A stretch of 64,000 nucleotides of DNA from Rhynchopus euleeides. Lineage: Eukaryota; Euglenozoa; Diplonemea; Diplonemida; Diplonemidae. The DNA lies in contig OY723286.1 of NCBI GenBank assembly GCA_963210315.1, positions 2,169,761 to 2,233,760 on the forward strand. The letters run 5' to 3'. Positions 11,805-23,670 of this stretch are shown piece after piece; the stretch's first letter is position 1, and every line of letters begins with the position of its first letter. The position numbers were made by a program, and so were the translations under genes. The notes under the pieces were generated by a model that was not told the DNA's origin, did not search any database, and saw only the letters and a list, made by a program, of their open reading frames with translations.

Positions 11805-13241
11805 ATGTCCTCCATGGCTACACTCCCCGCCAACCTCCAAGCGCTGTCGACGCAGCTGGAGGAGGGGGTAGCGGCTGGCCACCGCTACAAGTACAACGCG
11901 CCACCCGACGTCGAGGGCGCGGGCTTGCCGGCCCCCGTGGCAGCGGCTCTGGGGAAGTCGGCGTGGTGCCCCTTCCGGTCACTGCAGGCGACGTTTGTCG
12001 AGCTGGTGTCCGAATGCCAGGAGGAGGAGGTACCCCCGGAGTTCCTGACGACGCAGCTGCAGGCCCTGTGCGGGGATGGATTGCCCGATGTGGGCAAGTG
12101 GGTGGCCGTCAGGGTGCTGGCGGCCATCCACCTGGTGAAGAACTCCGCCGAGGCAGGGGCCGACTCCACCGCGATCCCCCTCAACAAGTCGGTCAGCCAC
12201 GCGCAGGCTGAGGATGCACATCGTCAGACGCCGCACGCCACCGCAGGGGAAGGGGAGGTGCCAGCCCCTGCTGCCATGAAAGGGTGGCAGCTCAGCGAGC
12301 AGGCGTCTGGGTTGATGGGGCAAGTGGTGGTCCTCTCCGCAGCTCCTCCCGGGACTCACGCCGTCAAGCGGTACGCAGGGAAGCTGATGGCTGCGGGGAG
12401 TTCGTGCATTCTGCTGCGGTCGTCGTGCTACAACCACGCTGAGGGTTGTGAAGCGCACCAGGGTCCCGACGAGCTGTGGGAGGTTCCAGCAGCGGGCTGG
12501 ACGTACAGCCGCTTGGTGTCACTTGCGGTGCACCAAACGGAGGCTGCACGCGCGGCGATGGGCCAGATGGAGGGGCAGGCCAGGAAGGCGGTCGAGGAGC
12601 GCGACGCGAAGGTGTCCCAGCTCGAGCAGGAGCTGGTTGCGTTGCGGAGGGAGATGCGCGCAACCGCCGCGCTCAAGGACGAGGAGCTGGCGGCAGCTCG
12701 GAGGGAGGGGGCGCCGGCTCCCGCAGCGAGCAGCAGCCAGCCGCTGGACGCGATGCGGGTGGACACGGGGAAGGCGGCTGAGGCCCCCTCCCCACCCTCA
12801 TTTAAGCACCCCGCCACCGCCGCCGACGTCAAGGCCTGGAGGAAGGACATCCTCACCGACCACCAGCTCCTGCTCATGCAGCTGGAGGGCCGGTTGCTGT
12901 CGGGGCTCCAGCATCTTCCGGGAGGGAAGACGCTGGACGACATGTTTGGGATGTTGCGGCTGTGGGTGCTCGCGTGTTCGTGGATGCCGGAGTGGATCGA
13001 CACACCCCAACATGAGCTCGGAAATGTCTTGTTCCGCCACGTGTTAATACAACACGAATTTGTGCGGAACAAGGTTCCTCGTCGGGACCTCGAGCGGAAG
13101 CTGGCGGCGGCGGACTGCGAGGTCCACGAGGTGACCCGGGTCGCGGCGACGGTGCGGCCCCCCCCGGCGAGACAGCCCTCGGGTCGTGGGGGGAAAGGTG
13201 GTTTTTCGGGAAACGGCCGGGCCGGGAAGGGGCACAAGTGA
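11805..13241 (+). CDS. Gag-like ORF1 of the tyrosine-recombinase retroelement
   Basis: 478 aa from ATG 11805, which follows a pyrimidine-rich leader. The N-terminal half is globular with no known domain. Residues ~248-302 form a charged heptad-like coiled coil. The C-terminus is basic and Gly-rich (GRGGKGGFSGNGRAGKG), a possible nucleic-acid-binding tail in place of a CCHC knuckle. It overlaps the open frame of the recombinase. The role as particle protein is inferred from position only. Confidence 0.55.
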   Translation: MSSMATLPANLQALSTQLEEGVAAGHRYKYNAPPDVEGAGLPAPVAAALGKSAWCPFRSLQATFVELVSECQEEEVPPEFLTTQLQALCGDGLPDVGKWVAVRVLAAIHLVKNSAEAGADSTAIPLNKSVSHAQAEDAHRQTPHATAGEGEVPAPAAMKGWQLSEQASGLMGQVVVLSAAPPGTHAVKRYAGKLMAAGSSCILLRSSCYNHAEGCEAHQGPDELWEVPAAGWTYSRLVSLAVHQTEAARAAMGQMEGQARKAVEERDAKVSQLEQELVALRREMRATAALKDEELAAARREGAPAPAASSSQPLDAMRVDTGKAAEAPSPPSFKHPATAADVKAWRKDILTDHQLLLMQLEGRLLSGLQHLPGGKTLDDMFGMLRLWVLACSWMPEWIDTPQHELGNVLFRHVLIQHEFVRNKVPRRDLERKLAAADCEVHEVTRVAATVRPPPARQPSGRGGKGGFSGNGRAGKGHK

Positions 13242-13419
13242 CTACTTCTTTCCCGGCCTCAACTACATCGTCAGTCAAGCAATTTCCCCGTTATTTCTCT
13301 CCGGAATCCTTTCCCCACAACCCCTCTCCCTTCCCATCCCCTCTCCCCCCCCAAAACACGTGTACGAGTGTCGCACAACTTCGCCTGCGGCAGGCGACGG
13401 ATCCGGGCGGCCTACTTCA

Positions 13420-14397
13420 ATGATCGGAGGTATGGTGCTGGACCTCGTGCAGGCCCGGCTGGGAGCCATCCGCCACCGGACCGTCGGGGAGCACTCGGTG
13501 GACGAGGACGACGCGGAGGCGCGGGTGCGAGGTGTTGTGGCGAACATGTGGGCGAAGACGACGGTGCAGAACCGGCAGAGCCTGTGGTCCCGCATGTTGA
13601 GGTGGATGGATCAGGTGGACCGCACCCTGTCAGCGGACACGGCGGTGCTTTTTGTGGCGGCGACAGGTGTAAAACCGCAGGGGCAGCTGTCCTACACCAA
13701 GACGCTGTCGGGGACGTTCAGGCACCTGGGACTCCCCAACCAGCCCCTGCTCTCGTACGCCTCGGCGCTGCGGGCCGTGGGGGCGGCGGTGCCGATCCAC
13801 CAGGCCGACCCCATCCCGCGGGAGACCTTGCTGGCGTGGGCGTATCTGCAGCCCCCGACCCTCAAGCTGGCGTGCCTCCTGGCGTGGAAGACGGCTTCGA
13901 GGTGGGGAGATGTGATTGCCCTGACGTCGTCGCAGGTGCTGGAGTGCTCCGGGTCCGAGGTGATATTGGACTGGGGGAGGAGCACAAAGGGGCGCCGCCA
14001 GGACCCCTTCACGGCCGCGAAGTTCGTGGTGATCCGGGGACCGCATACGGACGTGATTGCCAGCCTGTTGGGGGCGCTGCGCCCGTTCACCAGGATCACG
14101 GACGTGTCGACTGCGGGCTTGGATGCGCTGTGGGGGGCTTCGGCAGTGATGTGTGGGTACACCGCCCACAGCATCAAGCGGGGGGCGATCTCCCACCTGC
14201 TCGGGCTGATGTCGTCCGGGGTGGAGATTCCCCCGGCCCTGCTGGCGCGCCGAGTTCCCTGCGGGATTTCAGAACGGGATTCTTCGCGATCGAGGTCCCT
14301 ACGGACGCGCGTTGGCTGTTCCGGTTCCAGGCGGATGACGGCTCCTGGTACGAGTTGTCGCGCCTCCCCATGGGACACTGTTGCGCGCCTGAGCTGA
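13420..14397 (+). pseudogene. Tyrosine recombinase, C-terminally truncated
   Basis: From ATG 13420 the frame has an N-terminal SAM-like helical domain and a catalytic core. Arg161 lies in KTASRWGDVIAL (box I). His250 lies in YTAHSIKRGAISHLL, with Lys253/Arg254 as the H-x-x-K/R pair. About 15 residues later, near 14250, similarity ends and the remaining frame to 14397 overlaps the reverse transcriptase out of frame. The second His/Trp and the nucleophilic Tyr are absent, so the enzyme should be dead. Confidence 0.65.
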
Positions 14398-15407
14398 TGC
14401 ACTCCCTGGCAGGGGTGATGGCCGGCGACCCGGCGTACGTCAGAGAGGAGCTGGTGGTGCGCGGCGTCATGACCCATGTGTGGATCGACAACATCCGCTT
14501 CTCCGGGGAAGAAGGCGCAGTGCGACGGGAGACCGCCCTCCTGGATGCGAGGGCTTTTGAATTCGGGGTGACGTGGAAGGACTCGGATTCTGAGACGGCG
14601 GCCCGTGTATACGACTTCCTTGGGGTACGCTTCGACCACACCCTTGGGACTGTTGCGGTGGCATCCCGCCTACGGCAGAAACTGTGGGGCGTGGATTTTG
14701 GGTCGTGCACTGCAGGTGATGTGGAGTCAACGCTGGGACGGCTCTTGCACTCGAGTGCCATCGCAGGCGTCTCACCAGGCCAGTTCTGGTTCGCCTTGAA
14801 ATACGCGCGCAGGGTTACCAACAACATGAATCGCGGGATCCTGCACCCTCACGACGCGGTGTCAGTTCCCCCGTCGGTGCGCGCGTCCCTCTCGAGCTGG
14901 AGGCGGGCGGTGATGGTTTCTAGAGCGCTGTGCCGAGTGGTGTCGGGGACACCGAGCGCGACTGTTTTTGTGGATGCCTCGCTCGACGGCTGGGGCGGCG
15001 TGGTAGTTAATGATGCGACGGCAGAGATTGCGATTGTCGGCGGCGCTTGGAAAGGCCAGGCGCGCGGCCTCCATATCAACCAGCTGGAAGCGCTGGCTTT
15101 TAAAAATACGATGGCTTCTGTCCCCTCTTCTTTTTCCTCTTTTTCCTTTTCTGTCTTCATTGATAACACCACCGTTTTAGGTGTGGCCCGCCGTAGGTCC
15201 TGCATAAAGAACCGAATCATAAACGACGCGGTGGTGCAGGCTTTGGAGACGCTTCGGTCCCTCAAAGCCTCATTTTCACTTGCGTATGTTAAGTCTGCTG
15301 ACAACCCTGCCGACCTTCCGTCACGTGTCTCCGAGGCCGAGCTTTCTACACCTTCACATTTCCGTGAAGTGTCACTGGCGGTGGGGCGGTTCCTAAACAA
15401 CTCCTAA
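14253..15407 (+). pseudogene. Reverse transcriptase-RNase H, N-terminally truncated
   Basis: In the third forward frame, sequence starts abruptly at RT motif A (SLRDFRTGFFAIEV). Motif B is SRLPMGHCCAPELMHSL. The catalytic box is HVWIDNIRFSG, with D-N in place of D-D as in VIPER/TATE-type enzymes. RNase H follows, with VFVDASLDGWGG, an FIDNTTVLG strand and YVKSADNPADLPSR near the end. The fingers upstream of motif A are missing and no ATG opens this part, so it is a remnant, although the frame is otherwise intact to the stop at 15407. Confidence 0.7.
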
Positions 15408-15730
15408 CTTGCGACGGGGCTGGCGGAGAGGCCTCGTGGCTGTGACACCACAGCCCGGGGCTAACCCCGCTAGTAAGTACAAGTAGGATGAACCTCCCGA
15501 TAACCCCTCCCTTTGTTCTTTATACGAGGTTTTGTGAGCGTCTATGCACACCGCCAAGCTCTTGCGACCAAGCCAATTCCCCCCACCCACCCACCCACCC
15601 GGTGGCAGGCATGTCGCTAAGCGTCGGCCGTCGACCCGGTGATTTTGGGTTTCCACCCCCCATAAAAAAGCGGCAACCCGGCTACACTGGTTCGACGGTC
15701 GACGTCGAAGGTTTTGCAGGAATATATGCT

Positions 15731-15780
15731 CGCTACCGTGGCCTCCGGCGGCTGGGGGGCTCCGCCCCCCAGACCCCCCT
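15731..15780 (+). repeat. GC-rich hairpin repeat, copy 2
   Basis: Matches 41-90 almost base for base, with the same GGGGGGC/GCCCCCC stem and a TCC loop. Confidence 0.8.
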
Positions 15781-15890
15781 GGAGCCCTTCGATACCCATC
15801 AAGTCAGGGAATCCAACCACTCCAGTAGCCTCAGGCCTCAGGAGGACGCAGCCAACTCACACAGGATCTACGCCCACAATGAACATATGT

Positions 15891-15941
15891 TCACTACCGT
15901 GGCCTCCGGCGGCTGGGGGGCTCTGCCCCCCAGACCCCCCT
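15891..15941 (+). repeat. GC-rich hairpin repeat, copy 3
   Basis: Same block with one loop change (TCT for TCC) that leaves the stem intact. Followed by TTGTAGCGTGTGC, as in copy 1. Confidence 0.8.
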
Positions 15942-16947
15942 TGTAGCGTGTGCCCATGGCCACCCACCAGCCACGGCACCAAAGGTGGCCAATCGTCGAC
16001 ACTTTGACGCACAGTAAATGGCCCCCAATAACTCAAAAAAATTGAGTAGGGTCGCCGTGAAGAGAGTTTGAACCGTTGATGCCAAAAACGACCCTCTTGT
16101 GTGGAAGAACGACGCTGTGCCACCCCCATTTTCCTAACAAACTCGCCCCCAAAAAAAATGTATTGGGATTCCGAAATTTGGCCCAAAAATCTCACATTTA
16201 GCAGCATGCATGCAAATTGCCACGGGCAGGAAACCCCAGGTCCCCTCCCTCCGGACAGGGTCGTGCAGTATGAAATGGGATGTGCACATTCACGGTCACA
16301 GTTTGGCTCTTTCTTGCATCCGATACAAAGACAGACTGTTGCCATGAGTGAGGCCGTGCCCTTCCTTCAGACTCGGTTGGCTGTCCCGTGAAGGTTCTCG
16401 CCCTTGCTCTTTCTCCACCCTCCTTCCAAGCAAGCAGGCTTCGTGCTCTTTCCGCAGCGCTTTGCTGTTACTGTCCTTGCCGAGTCTGCGGTGCGTCACA
16501 CATGTCGCGCCCACTGTGTGATTCACACTCTTCCGGGAGGCACCTTCAGCAGGACAGCTGCACAGTATATCCTGCACAACACTAACCCAGACGCCATGCC
16601 GTATTCTTCCTGTGCGAGATCCTCGAAGGAGGCAGGTTCCTTGGGGAGAACTTCTGAGAGTACCCAACGAGAAAGTGACAGTCAGTTTCCAAAGGGCTTG
16701 GAACAGGTTCTTCGGCTGGCAAAGAGTGCATCACAGTTCACAGTGTCTCTGTTCTGTAGCTCTTTCGGGCTTGGTGGGGCAGGTTTGCGGGTCCGTCTGA
16801 TCTAGCTGTTCTGTGTGAAGCAGCACGTGGTTGGAAGCAGGTCACACAGCAACAAGACTGTGACAGAGCTCAGGACACTGAAAAACGCGAGGAGAAGAAG
16901 GGCAGACTTCGAAGCCACCCCCACCCACTCGCCAAAGCGCGGAGCAA

Positions 16948-17371
16948 GTTCAGGGCAAGATCAAGTTCAGAACAAGTTCAGAGCAGGTTCAGAGCAAGTT
17001 CAGAGCAAGTTCAAGTTCAGAGCAAGTTCAGAGCAAGTTCAGAGCAAGTTCAGAGCAAGTTCAGAGCAGGTTCAGAGCAAGTTCAAGTTCAGAGCAGGTT
17101 CAGAGCAGGTTCAGAACAAGTTCAAGTTCAGAACAACTTCAGAGCAAGTTCAGAGCAGGTTCAGAGCAAGTTCAAGTTGAGAACAAGTTCAGAGCAAGTT
17201 CAGAGCAAGTTCAGAGCAGGTTCAGAGCAAGTTCAAGTTGAGAACAAGTTCAGAGCAAGTTCAGAGCAAGTTCAGAGCAGGTTCAGAGCAAGTTCAAGTT
17301 GAGAACAAGTTCAGAGCAAGTTCAGAGCAAGTTCAGAGCAGGTTCAGAGCAAGTTCAAGTTCAGAACAATT
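16948..17371 (+). repeat. Minisatellite of AGTTCAGAGCA units
   Basis: Tandem 11-12 bp units (GTTCAGAGCAA, GTTCAGAGCAG, GTTCAA) arranged in a higher-order repeat of about 61 bp that recurs at least three times between 17160 and 17360. Open frames across it (SEQVQSKFRA repeats) are products of the repeat and are not called as genes. Confidence 0.85.
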
Positions 17372-17577
17372 TTTTTTTGGTACCCGGGGGCGAACCGGGG
17401 GACTGCTTTTTTGTTTTTTGCGCGTTTCCAGCCGTGGGCGTTTTCGATGGTCACCCCTTGGGAGGAGACTGGAGAGGACGCCCAGCCATTGTTGTTCGAA
17501 CATGCCGAGTACACGGCTCTCTAGCCTCTGCAGCAGATGACACGGGAGCGATTACACGGCTCTCTAGCCTCTGCAGC
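17372..17577 (-). mobile_element. Antisense retrotransposon 3' end (tail B family)
   Basis: Starts with a T run and the complement of the tail-B terminus (GGTACCCGGGGGCGAACC), then sequence related to 34746-34865 and the complement of 26200-26300 (GTTGTTCGAACATGCCGAG). A segment CACGGCTCTCTAGCCTCTGCAG is duplicated within it. It is a 5'-truncated insertion pointing left, immediately upstream of the reverse-transcriptase element. Confidence 0.65.
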
Positions 17578-17889
17578 AGTTTCTGTACTTCATTGTTTCT
17601 GTACTTCATTGGTATACACACTCGTGCTCCCTGGTCGGTTGGGTTTGGTTGGGCCCCCCCCCCCCCCCTCCCTTGGGCATCCCCCATTCCACCCCTTCCC
17701 TCACCCTTTTCCCCTTTCCAATCTTCTTGACCTTGTGGGCGGGCAGAGCCGGGAGGGCTGGTTGGGCCTTAGATTCATTTTACTGCAACCAACAACCCAC
17801 TCCCCCTTGGGCCACTTGTCCCTTGGGCTCTGTTCCCCACCATCCATCCCCCTCCACTCCCCCAACCCCCAACCCCACGAGCACGAGCG
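17578..17889 (+). promoter_or_regulatory. 5' UTR / internal promoter region of the R2-like element
   Basis: C-rich leader conserved with 26610-26900, including a C14 tract, CTTGACCTTGTGGGCGGGC and GAGCACGAGCG just before the ATG. Conservation between two otherwise divergent copies supports function as a UTR or promoter. Confidence 0.5.
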
Positions 17890-20800
17890 ATGGAAGGGCG
17901 AGAGCCGCCCAGGCGATGGCAGGCCCAGATGGGGGCGACGCTGGCGGTGGTGGCGCTCGCGGTGCTGACGACAGCACCGCTGGAGCAGAAGCAGCCCGGG
18001 TCGCCCCCGGTAGCGCAGCCCGGGTCGCCCCCGGTCGCAGGAGAGCGCGGGCTGGCCGCCCCTGACGAGGGGCGCGCCAGGCGAGAGGAGCAGGGGCCTC
18101 GTGCGAGGCCTCTGCTGACACCCTGCCTGCAAGGCAGGGGAGCGCGTCGGCCTCACCCGCCGGCAGTGCGCACCTCTCGCGGGAAAGTAGTGGTTGCGGC
18201 ACGCCCACCACGTCCCCCCAACATGCTGCAAGCGGCGGTTCCGCTAACGGTGAGGCCGCCGGGCCGTGCCCCAGCCCACCGACAGCAGCGGAAGGGGTGG
18301 CAGCCCGGGTCGCCCCCGGTCCCCGCGAGTTGGCTGGGCCAGGTCCCCCGAGGGACCAGGCCAACGGTACCGCTGCCTGTGTCTCTCCCCTCCCCCCTTG
18401 GGGGCCCCATGGGTGGATTGGGTGGGAGGTGGAACGGGAGCTGGGCCACCCCCCCTTTGGGTGGCGAATGGGTGGTGGCAGGGAGGGTGCCCCCCCCCCG
18501 TTGGGGTGGTGACCGGGTGGTGGCAGGGAGGGTCGGTGGGGACAACAACAGCAACGAAGCCAGCGTGGCCGACACGGGTCTCGCGAACGGGAGCGCTGTC
18601 CAGCTAGCCCCACGCCGGCTCAGGGTCAGGACACCAGCAGTCTTCTCATCGATGCATCGCAACAATACATACCGCATCGCACGGACGGGGTGTGAGACGC
18701 CGCGTGCTGCGGGTCACTACGACAACGGGCACCTCACTACATGTGGCGCCATCACTGCTGCGGGCCTGGCACACAGCAACGGGACTTTTTCTACTGCATT
18801 CCCTGTCGGCGGGACGCGGTGGGCAACGGGCTATTCTGACGACACTATCTGCAGGCAGCTGACATCAACGAAGGAGGTGGGGAGTATGTTGGACTGCAGC
18901 GTGTACAGGGCAGCGAGGACGCACGGTGGGCGTCTGGCGACTGGGGACGACAAAGGCAAAGTACGTGTGAGGGACTTGAAAGGGTTGCGGAGCGCCACAG
19001 TGCTGGAGCGTAGCAGCGGGGAGGTTTACAGCATTGCGGGGTCGGGCCTGAGGAACTTCGGCGGGCCAGGGGGGAGGTGTGGTGGCAGACAGACGTGTGC
19101 GGACCCCAAGCCGACCCTCTCCGACCTCAAGGGCTCCACTTGCACCTGCGCGGTCAACAACACAGTGACAGTGACTGGGGTGAAGACAACATGCACGCGC
19201 GATGAGGCCGTGGCAAAGCCGTGGGGTGACGGTCGGACCTGCAAGGACCCCAACATAAAGTGCTCGTGGGACTGCGGCAGCGGCGACGACGGCACCTGTG
19301 GGGCAGGGTGGGGCATTCACGGCCGGGCCAGACTACTCCGGGTGTTATGGTGGGCGGCGCAGCGGAGCGGCATCGTGGGGCCAATGGTGGCGGGGGTGGC
19401 GCTGCTCTGCGGCGACGTGGGAGCCAGTGTGGCATGGGTGGCGCAGGTGACGGGGCGAGCAGCCTGGGGGCTCATGGCAGAGGGCCGCCTCCGCGTCGCC
19501 CGCTTGCAGCTGGTGTGGATCGGGTGGACGCTCTGGTGCGGGGCGTGTGTGGAGGCGGAGGCAGGAGGCTGGGAGGGGCTGCAGGGGAGCGGCGCGGTGC
19601 TGCTGAGTGCGGGGTGGCTGGGTGCGCGGTGGGCGACCCTCCGCGCTCACATGGCGTGGTGGCCGAGTGGGGCGCAGGCCCTCTCCCTGACGCTGTGGAT
19701 GCTTGTGGTGCTGGCGGGAGTGGCGGACCCGATGGGGCTGTTGCCTGCGTGGGGAGTGGAGGGCCTCGCCTGGGTGGATGTGGCAGCGGGCGCAGCAGGC
19801 GGGTGGGTGACGGGACTGTGCGGGGCCGCGGGTCCGTGGCTGCTCATGGCGTGTGCGCAGCTGAGCATCTGGTGGCTCTTTGAGCCGTACCCTCGGGAGG
19901 GCCGCCAGCCCAGACGCAGATGGCGGGCTCGCCGACCGAGCCGAGCGGTGTCGATGTGGTGGGTGGGAGGAGGGCGTCGCCTGGTACGGCGGGCGGCGCT
20001 CATGGGGGTGCGAGTGTTCGGGGGCGCCCGCCGGGGGGACGGGGTGCTTTGCCCAGGGCCGGGACCGGGAGTGGCGCACGTGCCCTCGGAGTGCTGGAAG
20101 CCAGACGGGCCACCGGAGGAGGCCCTCCCGGTCCTGCAGGCAGCTGGGGTACGAAGCTGTGTACCAGGGGACAACCTGGTCGTGGCAGACGGCGCGTTGC
20201 AGCGCTGGGCAGACGCGGGCGAGTGTGTGGTGGTGTGGGTGCAGGGCGGGGACCTCCCGGTGGTGTACGCAGCACCGACGTACCGGGCCAAGACGCGGGA
20301 GGCTCTCCGCCGGTACCCCAAGGTGGTGCTGGCGCCGTCGGAGACGGGGGTTGCCTGTGCGGTTGCGTCGGAAGCGCAGGCGACGAGGCTGATGGGCAAG
20401 GGGCGGCTGGTCTGGGATGCGAGCGGTGACGGAGCGGCTTGCGTAGCGCTGGCACCGGACGCGCTGAGCGGTGGGGGCGAGGGGCAGAGCATGCGGGCGG
20501 TGGACGCCATCCTGCCGGTCGGAGCATCCCGGGTCCCCAACGTGTCGCAGCACGACTGTGGGTACCTGGCGCTAGGGTACGAGCAGGAGGAGGTGCAGAG
20601 CGAGCGGGACGCGATCGCAACGCTGGCTGCGAGTCAGCCCAACCTCAAGGGCTTCTTCACGTCGCCGGAGGCATACGCGGAGTACCTATGCGGGGTGCGA
20701 GCGGAGAGGCACATGGACCACCTCACCCTGCACCTCGCGGCGCGTGAGGGGGACTTCCAGGTGCTGGTGGTGCAGCCGGGGCAGCCCACGCTCCTCATCG

Positions 20801-23670
20801 GGGCGGTCCCGAAGCCGCGCCCCAAAGCGCCGAGGGGACCGGGCAGGAAGGAGGGGGATCCGCTGCGGGTGGTGGCACTGGCGAGCACCCACTACGAGAA
20901 GGTCGTTGCGTCCGCTACGGCGCTAGCAGAGCTGAAGCGGGCTGCGAAGCGCACCACCCTGACTGCGCAGAACGCGGGAGAGCAGCCGGCCGAGGGAGGC
21001 GACGGGGTGGACATCTCGGGGAAGCTAGTCGAGGTCGCCACGTCGAAGTGCTGGTGTCCGGTCGACACGTGCTCCCGCTCGCTGGTGAGGGGCGGGTCGT
21101 CGATACAGCGCTCGTCCCTCACCAAACACATGAACAAGCATGTGGAAGAGGACGGTATCTCCCCCCGGGAGATGCAGCAGCTGCTGCGGCAGTCGGGCCT
21201 GCGCACGTGTGCGGTGTGCAGCACGGTGATGGCGCTGACGGACTCGAAGCGCAAGCAGGCGGAGGTGTGCCGGGCCTGCGAGCCGAAGGTGCAGGCCGAG
21301 GAGCTGGGGGAGCCGAGTGCGGCCCAGGGCCGCTACGAGGGCCTGCCGGAGTGGGGGCGCATCGCCGAGTCGGGGGTGCGGACGTGGGAGGCGGTCCCCA
21401 GAGAGCTGCAGGGGGAATGGGCGGCGTGCTTCCGGGACGCGTGCCGGGAGGCGGCAGCGACGCAGACGGACGCGGCGTACCGGGTGCTCGCCATGGTGCC
21501 GCAGCTCGCGCTGCGGAAGGAGCGGATGGGCAAGGCGCGCAAGGCCCAGACGCTCCGCCAGCGGCGGCTGCTGATCGGGAGGCTGCGCCAGGGGGAGCAC
21601 GCCCAGGTGTGGGCTGCGGAGGCGGGGAAGCGCAAGCCCGGGGGCGAGCCAGCACGGCCCCCGGCGGGGCAGGGGGACCCGACGGAGGAGCACCGGCGCT
21701 GGCAGGGGCGGGTGCAGAAGTTGACGGCGCAGGGCCGCACGTCGGCGGCGGTGAAGGCTCTGACACCGGATGCGGTCGCCCCCCAGTCGGACGAGACGCT
21801 GCAGCAGCTCCAGAAGAAACACCCGACGGGGAAGCCGGCGCAGTGCGGCAAGGTGGACCCAGCACTTTGTGAGGCGTTTACCCCGCTGGAAGTGCTGAAG
21901 GCGGTGAACGGGTTTCCCACGGGGTCCGCAGGGGGTTCCCTCGGGCTCAGGCCGGATCACCTGAAGGCGGCGGTGGCGCACCCGACTGCACGTGCCCTCC
22001 CGGCGCTCACGCATCTGGTGAACGGGTTGGCGCGGGGGGCGGCGCCGGACACGACACGGGCATGGCTGGCGGGGGCGAGCCTGACGGCGCTCCGCAAGGG
22101 GGACGCGGATGTGCGGCCAATCGCGTGTGGCGAGTCGATCAGGCGCCTGGTGGCGAAGCTCATCGCGGCGAGGCATCGGGACGAGGCGAAGACGATTCTC
22201 CTTCGGGGTAAGCAGGTCGGGGTGGGTGTACGGCAGGGGGCGGAGGCGGCGACGGCGGTGGTCGCCAACTTCGCTGCGAGGAGCAAGGGCCAGGACGCGT
22301 GCATCCTCAAGATCGACTACACGAACGCGTTTAACGCGGTCGATCGCACAGCCTTCCTGAAGCAGGTTGAGGAGAAGTTCCCGGGGATGTTGCCGTGGGT
22401 GGCGTGGTGCTACACGCAACCCACGAACCTGCAGTTTGGGGATAAACGCCTGCAGTCAGCATGTGGTGTGCAGCAGGGGGACCCCCTGGGGCCGCTGCTC
22501 TTCTCCCTGGCGATCGCGCCCATAGCAGAGGAGGTGGCACAACTCCCGGGTGTCCAAGGGACAGTGTGGTTCCTCGATGACGGGGTGGTGATGGGCTCAG
22601 GGTACGCGGTGAGCCGAGCGTACGAGCACATCGTGCGGCGCAGCCGGGACATGGGGCTTACGGTCCGGGAGGACAAGTGTGAGCTGGTGGACATAGCGGG
22701 TCACTCCCTCGCGACATGGGAAGGGTGGGGCCTGAAGGTGAAGGAGAAGCCCAAGGGATCGCCACTTGAGGGCATCCGATGGATCCGGGAGAGCAACTTC
22801 GAGCTGCTCGGAGCCCCCATTGGTGACGCGGCATGGTGCGAGGAGTACATGCAGGCTCGGGTCAAGGTCTTCGTCAGGTCGCTGGACGCGCTGGACAAGC
22901 TGTCGGATTCGCAGACCGCCTTCGTCCTGCTGCGGGAGTGCCTGGGGTTTGCTCGTATGGTCTTCTTCATGCGGGCTATAGGGGCTACGGGGGCGACGAA
23001 GTATCTGGACAGGTACGACGCGCGGGTCCAGCGGAGCCTCGCACGGCTCCTGGGGTACGAGGATGAGTGTCTCCCCCAGGAGGCGGTGCTGCAGGCGTCG
23101 CTCCCGGTGCGGGTCGGCGGCCTCGGTGTCCGTAAGGCCGCGGACCACTGGCATGCGGCGGCGCTGGCGTCGAGTGCAGGGACTGCGGGGCTCTGCCGCA
23201 GGCTGGACCGCAACTTCGTCTGGGACGCGGAGGGCTGGCGGCGGACCGCGCTCTCGTACAACGAGATGGTGGCAGAGGGGTGGCAGGTGGACCCAGATGC
23301 ACCCCCAGTCAGAGCCCCGGAGCAGCGCACCCTGTCCCTCGGCATCCTGGAGGCAGGGTACAACGCCCTGATGGAGGGTGCAGACGCTGCGACGCGCGCC
23401 AGGCTGAACTCGCAGCTGCTGAGGGGGTGTGGGGCATGGCTGACAGGGAGCCCAGGCCGCTGGGAGGCGATGCCCGCGCAAGCCTTCCAGGCGGTGCTAC
23501 GGCTCCGGATGGGGCTGCCGCTGTTCGGATCGCTGGAGCGGTGTGGGTGCTGTGGGAGAGACGGGGTGCTGGATCCTCATGGGGAACACGCCGCGCTCTG
23601 CGAGAAGGGCGGGGGGGCGGTGCTGCGGCACGAGGCAGTGGCCGACGCGCTCCTGGGGATGGCCCGCAAG
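17578..23670 (+). mobile_element. R2-like non-LTR retrotransposon, copy 1 (3' part lost)
   Basis: The 5' end is set by comparison with a second copy beginning at about 26610. Both start at TTTCTGTACTTCATTG and share a C-rich leader of ~300 nt leading to the same ATG context. In this copy the 16-nt start motif is duplicated. The element is interrupted at 23670 by the 1.07-kb retroposon before its endonuclease domain. Confidence 0.75.

Larger units (their letters stand above)
11805..15407 (+). mobile_element. Decayed tyrosine-recombinase retroelement (DIRS/VIPER/TATE-like)
   Basis: The order is Gag-like ORF, tyrosine recombinase, reverse transcriptase, RNase H, all on the plus strand. That is the order known for DIRS, Ngaro and kinetoplastid VIPER/TATE elements. 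Reading frames overlap. The recombinase lacks its C-terminal Tyr region and the reverse transcriptase lacks its fingers, as if an internal deletion near 14250 joined them. I could not identify split terminal repeats, so the outer borders are unknown. Confidence 0.7.
15408..16945. other. Intergenic, with two hairpin repeats
   Basis: No gene. 15408-15610 is probably the 3' flank of the retroelement and includes a (CCCA)n run near 15583-15600. Two copies of the GC hairpin repeat follow. The rest has only short frames without domains. Confidence 0.5.

Noticed and set aside
20540..20760. Ulp1/C48-type protease (DCG motif)
   Set aside because: Ulp1 has His before Cys. Here Cys precedes His with OTU-like spacing and the shared (D/H)-x-LTL helix.
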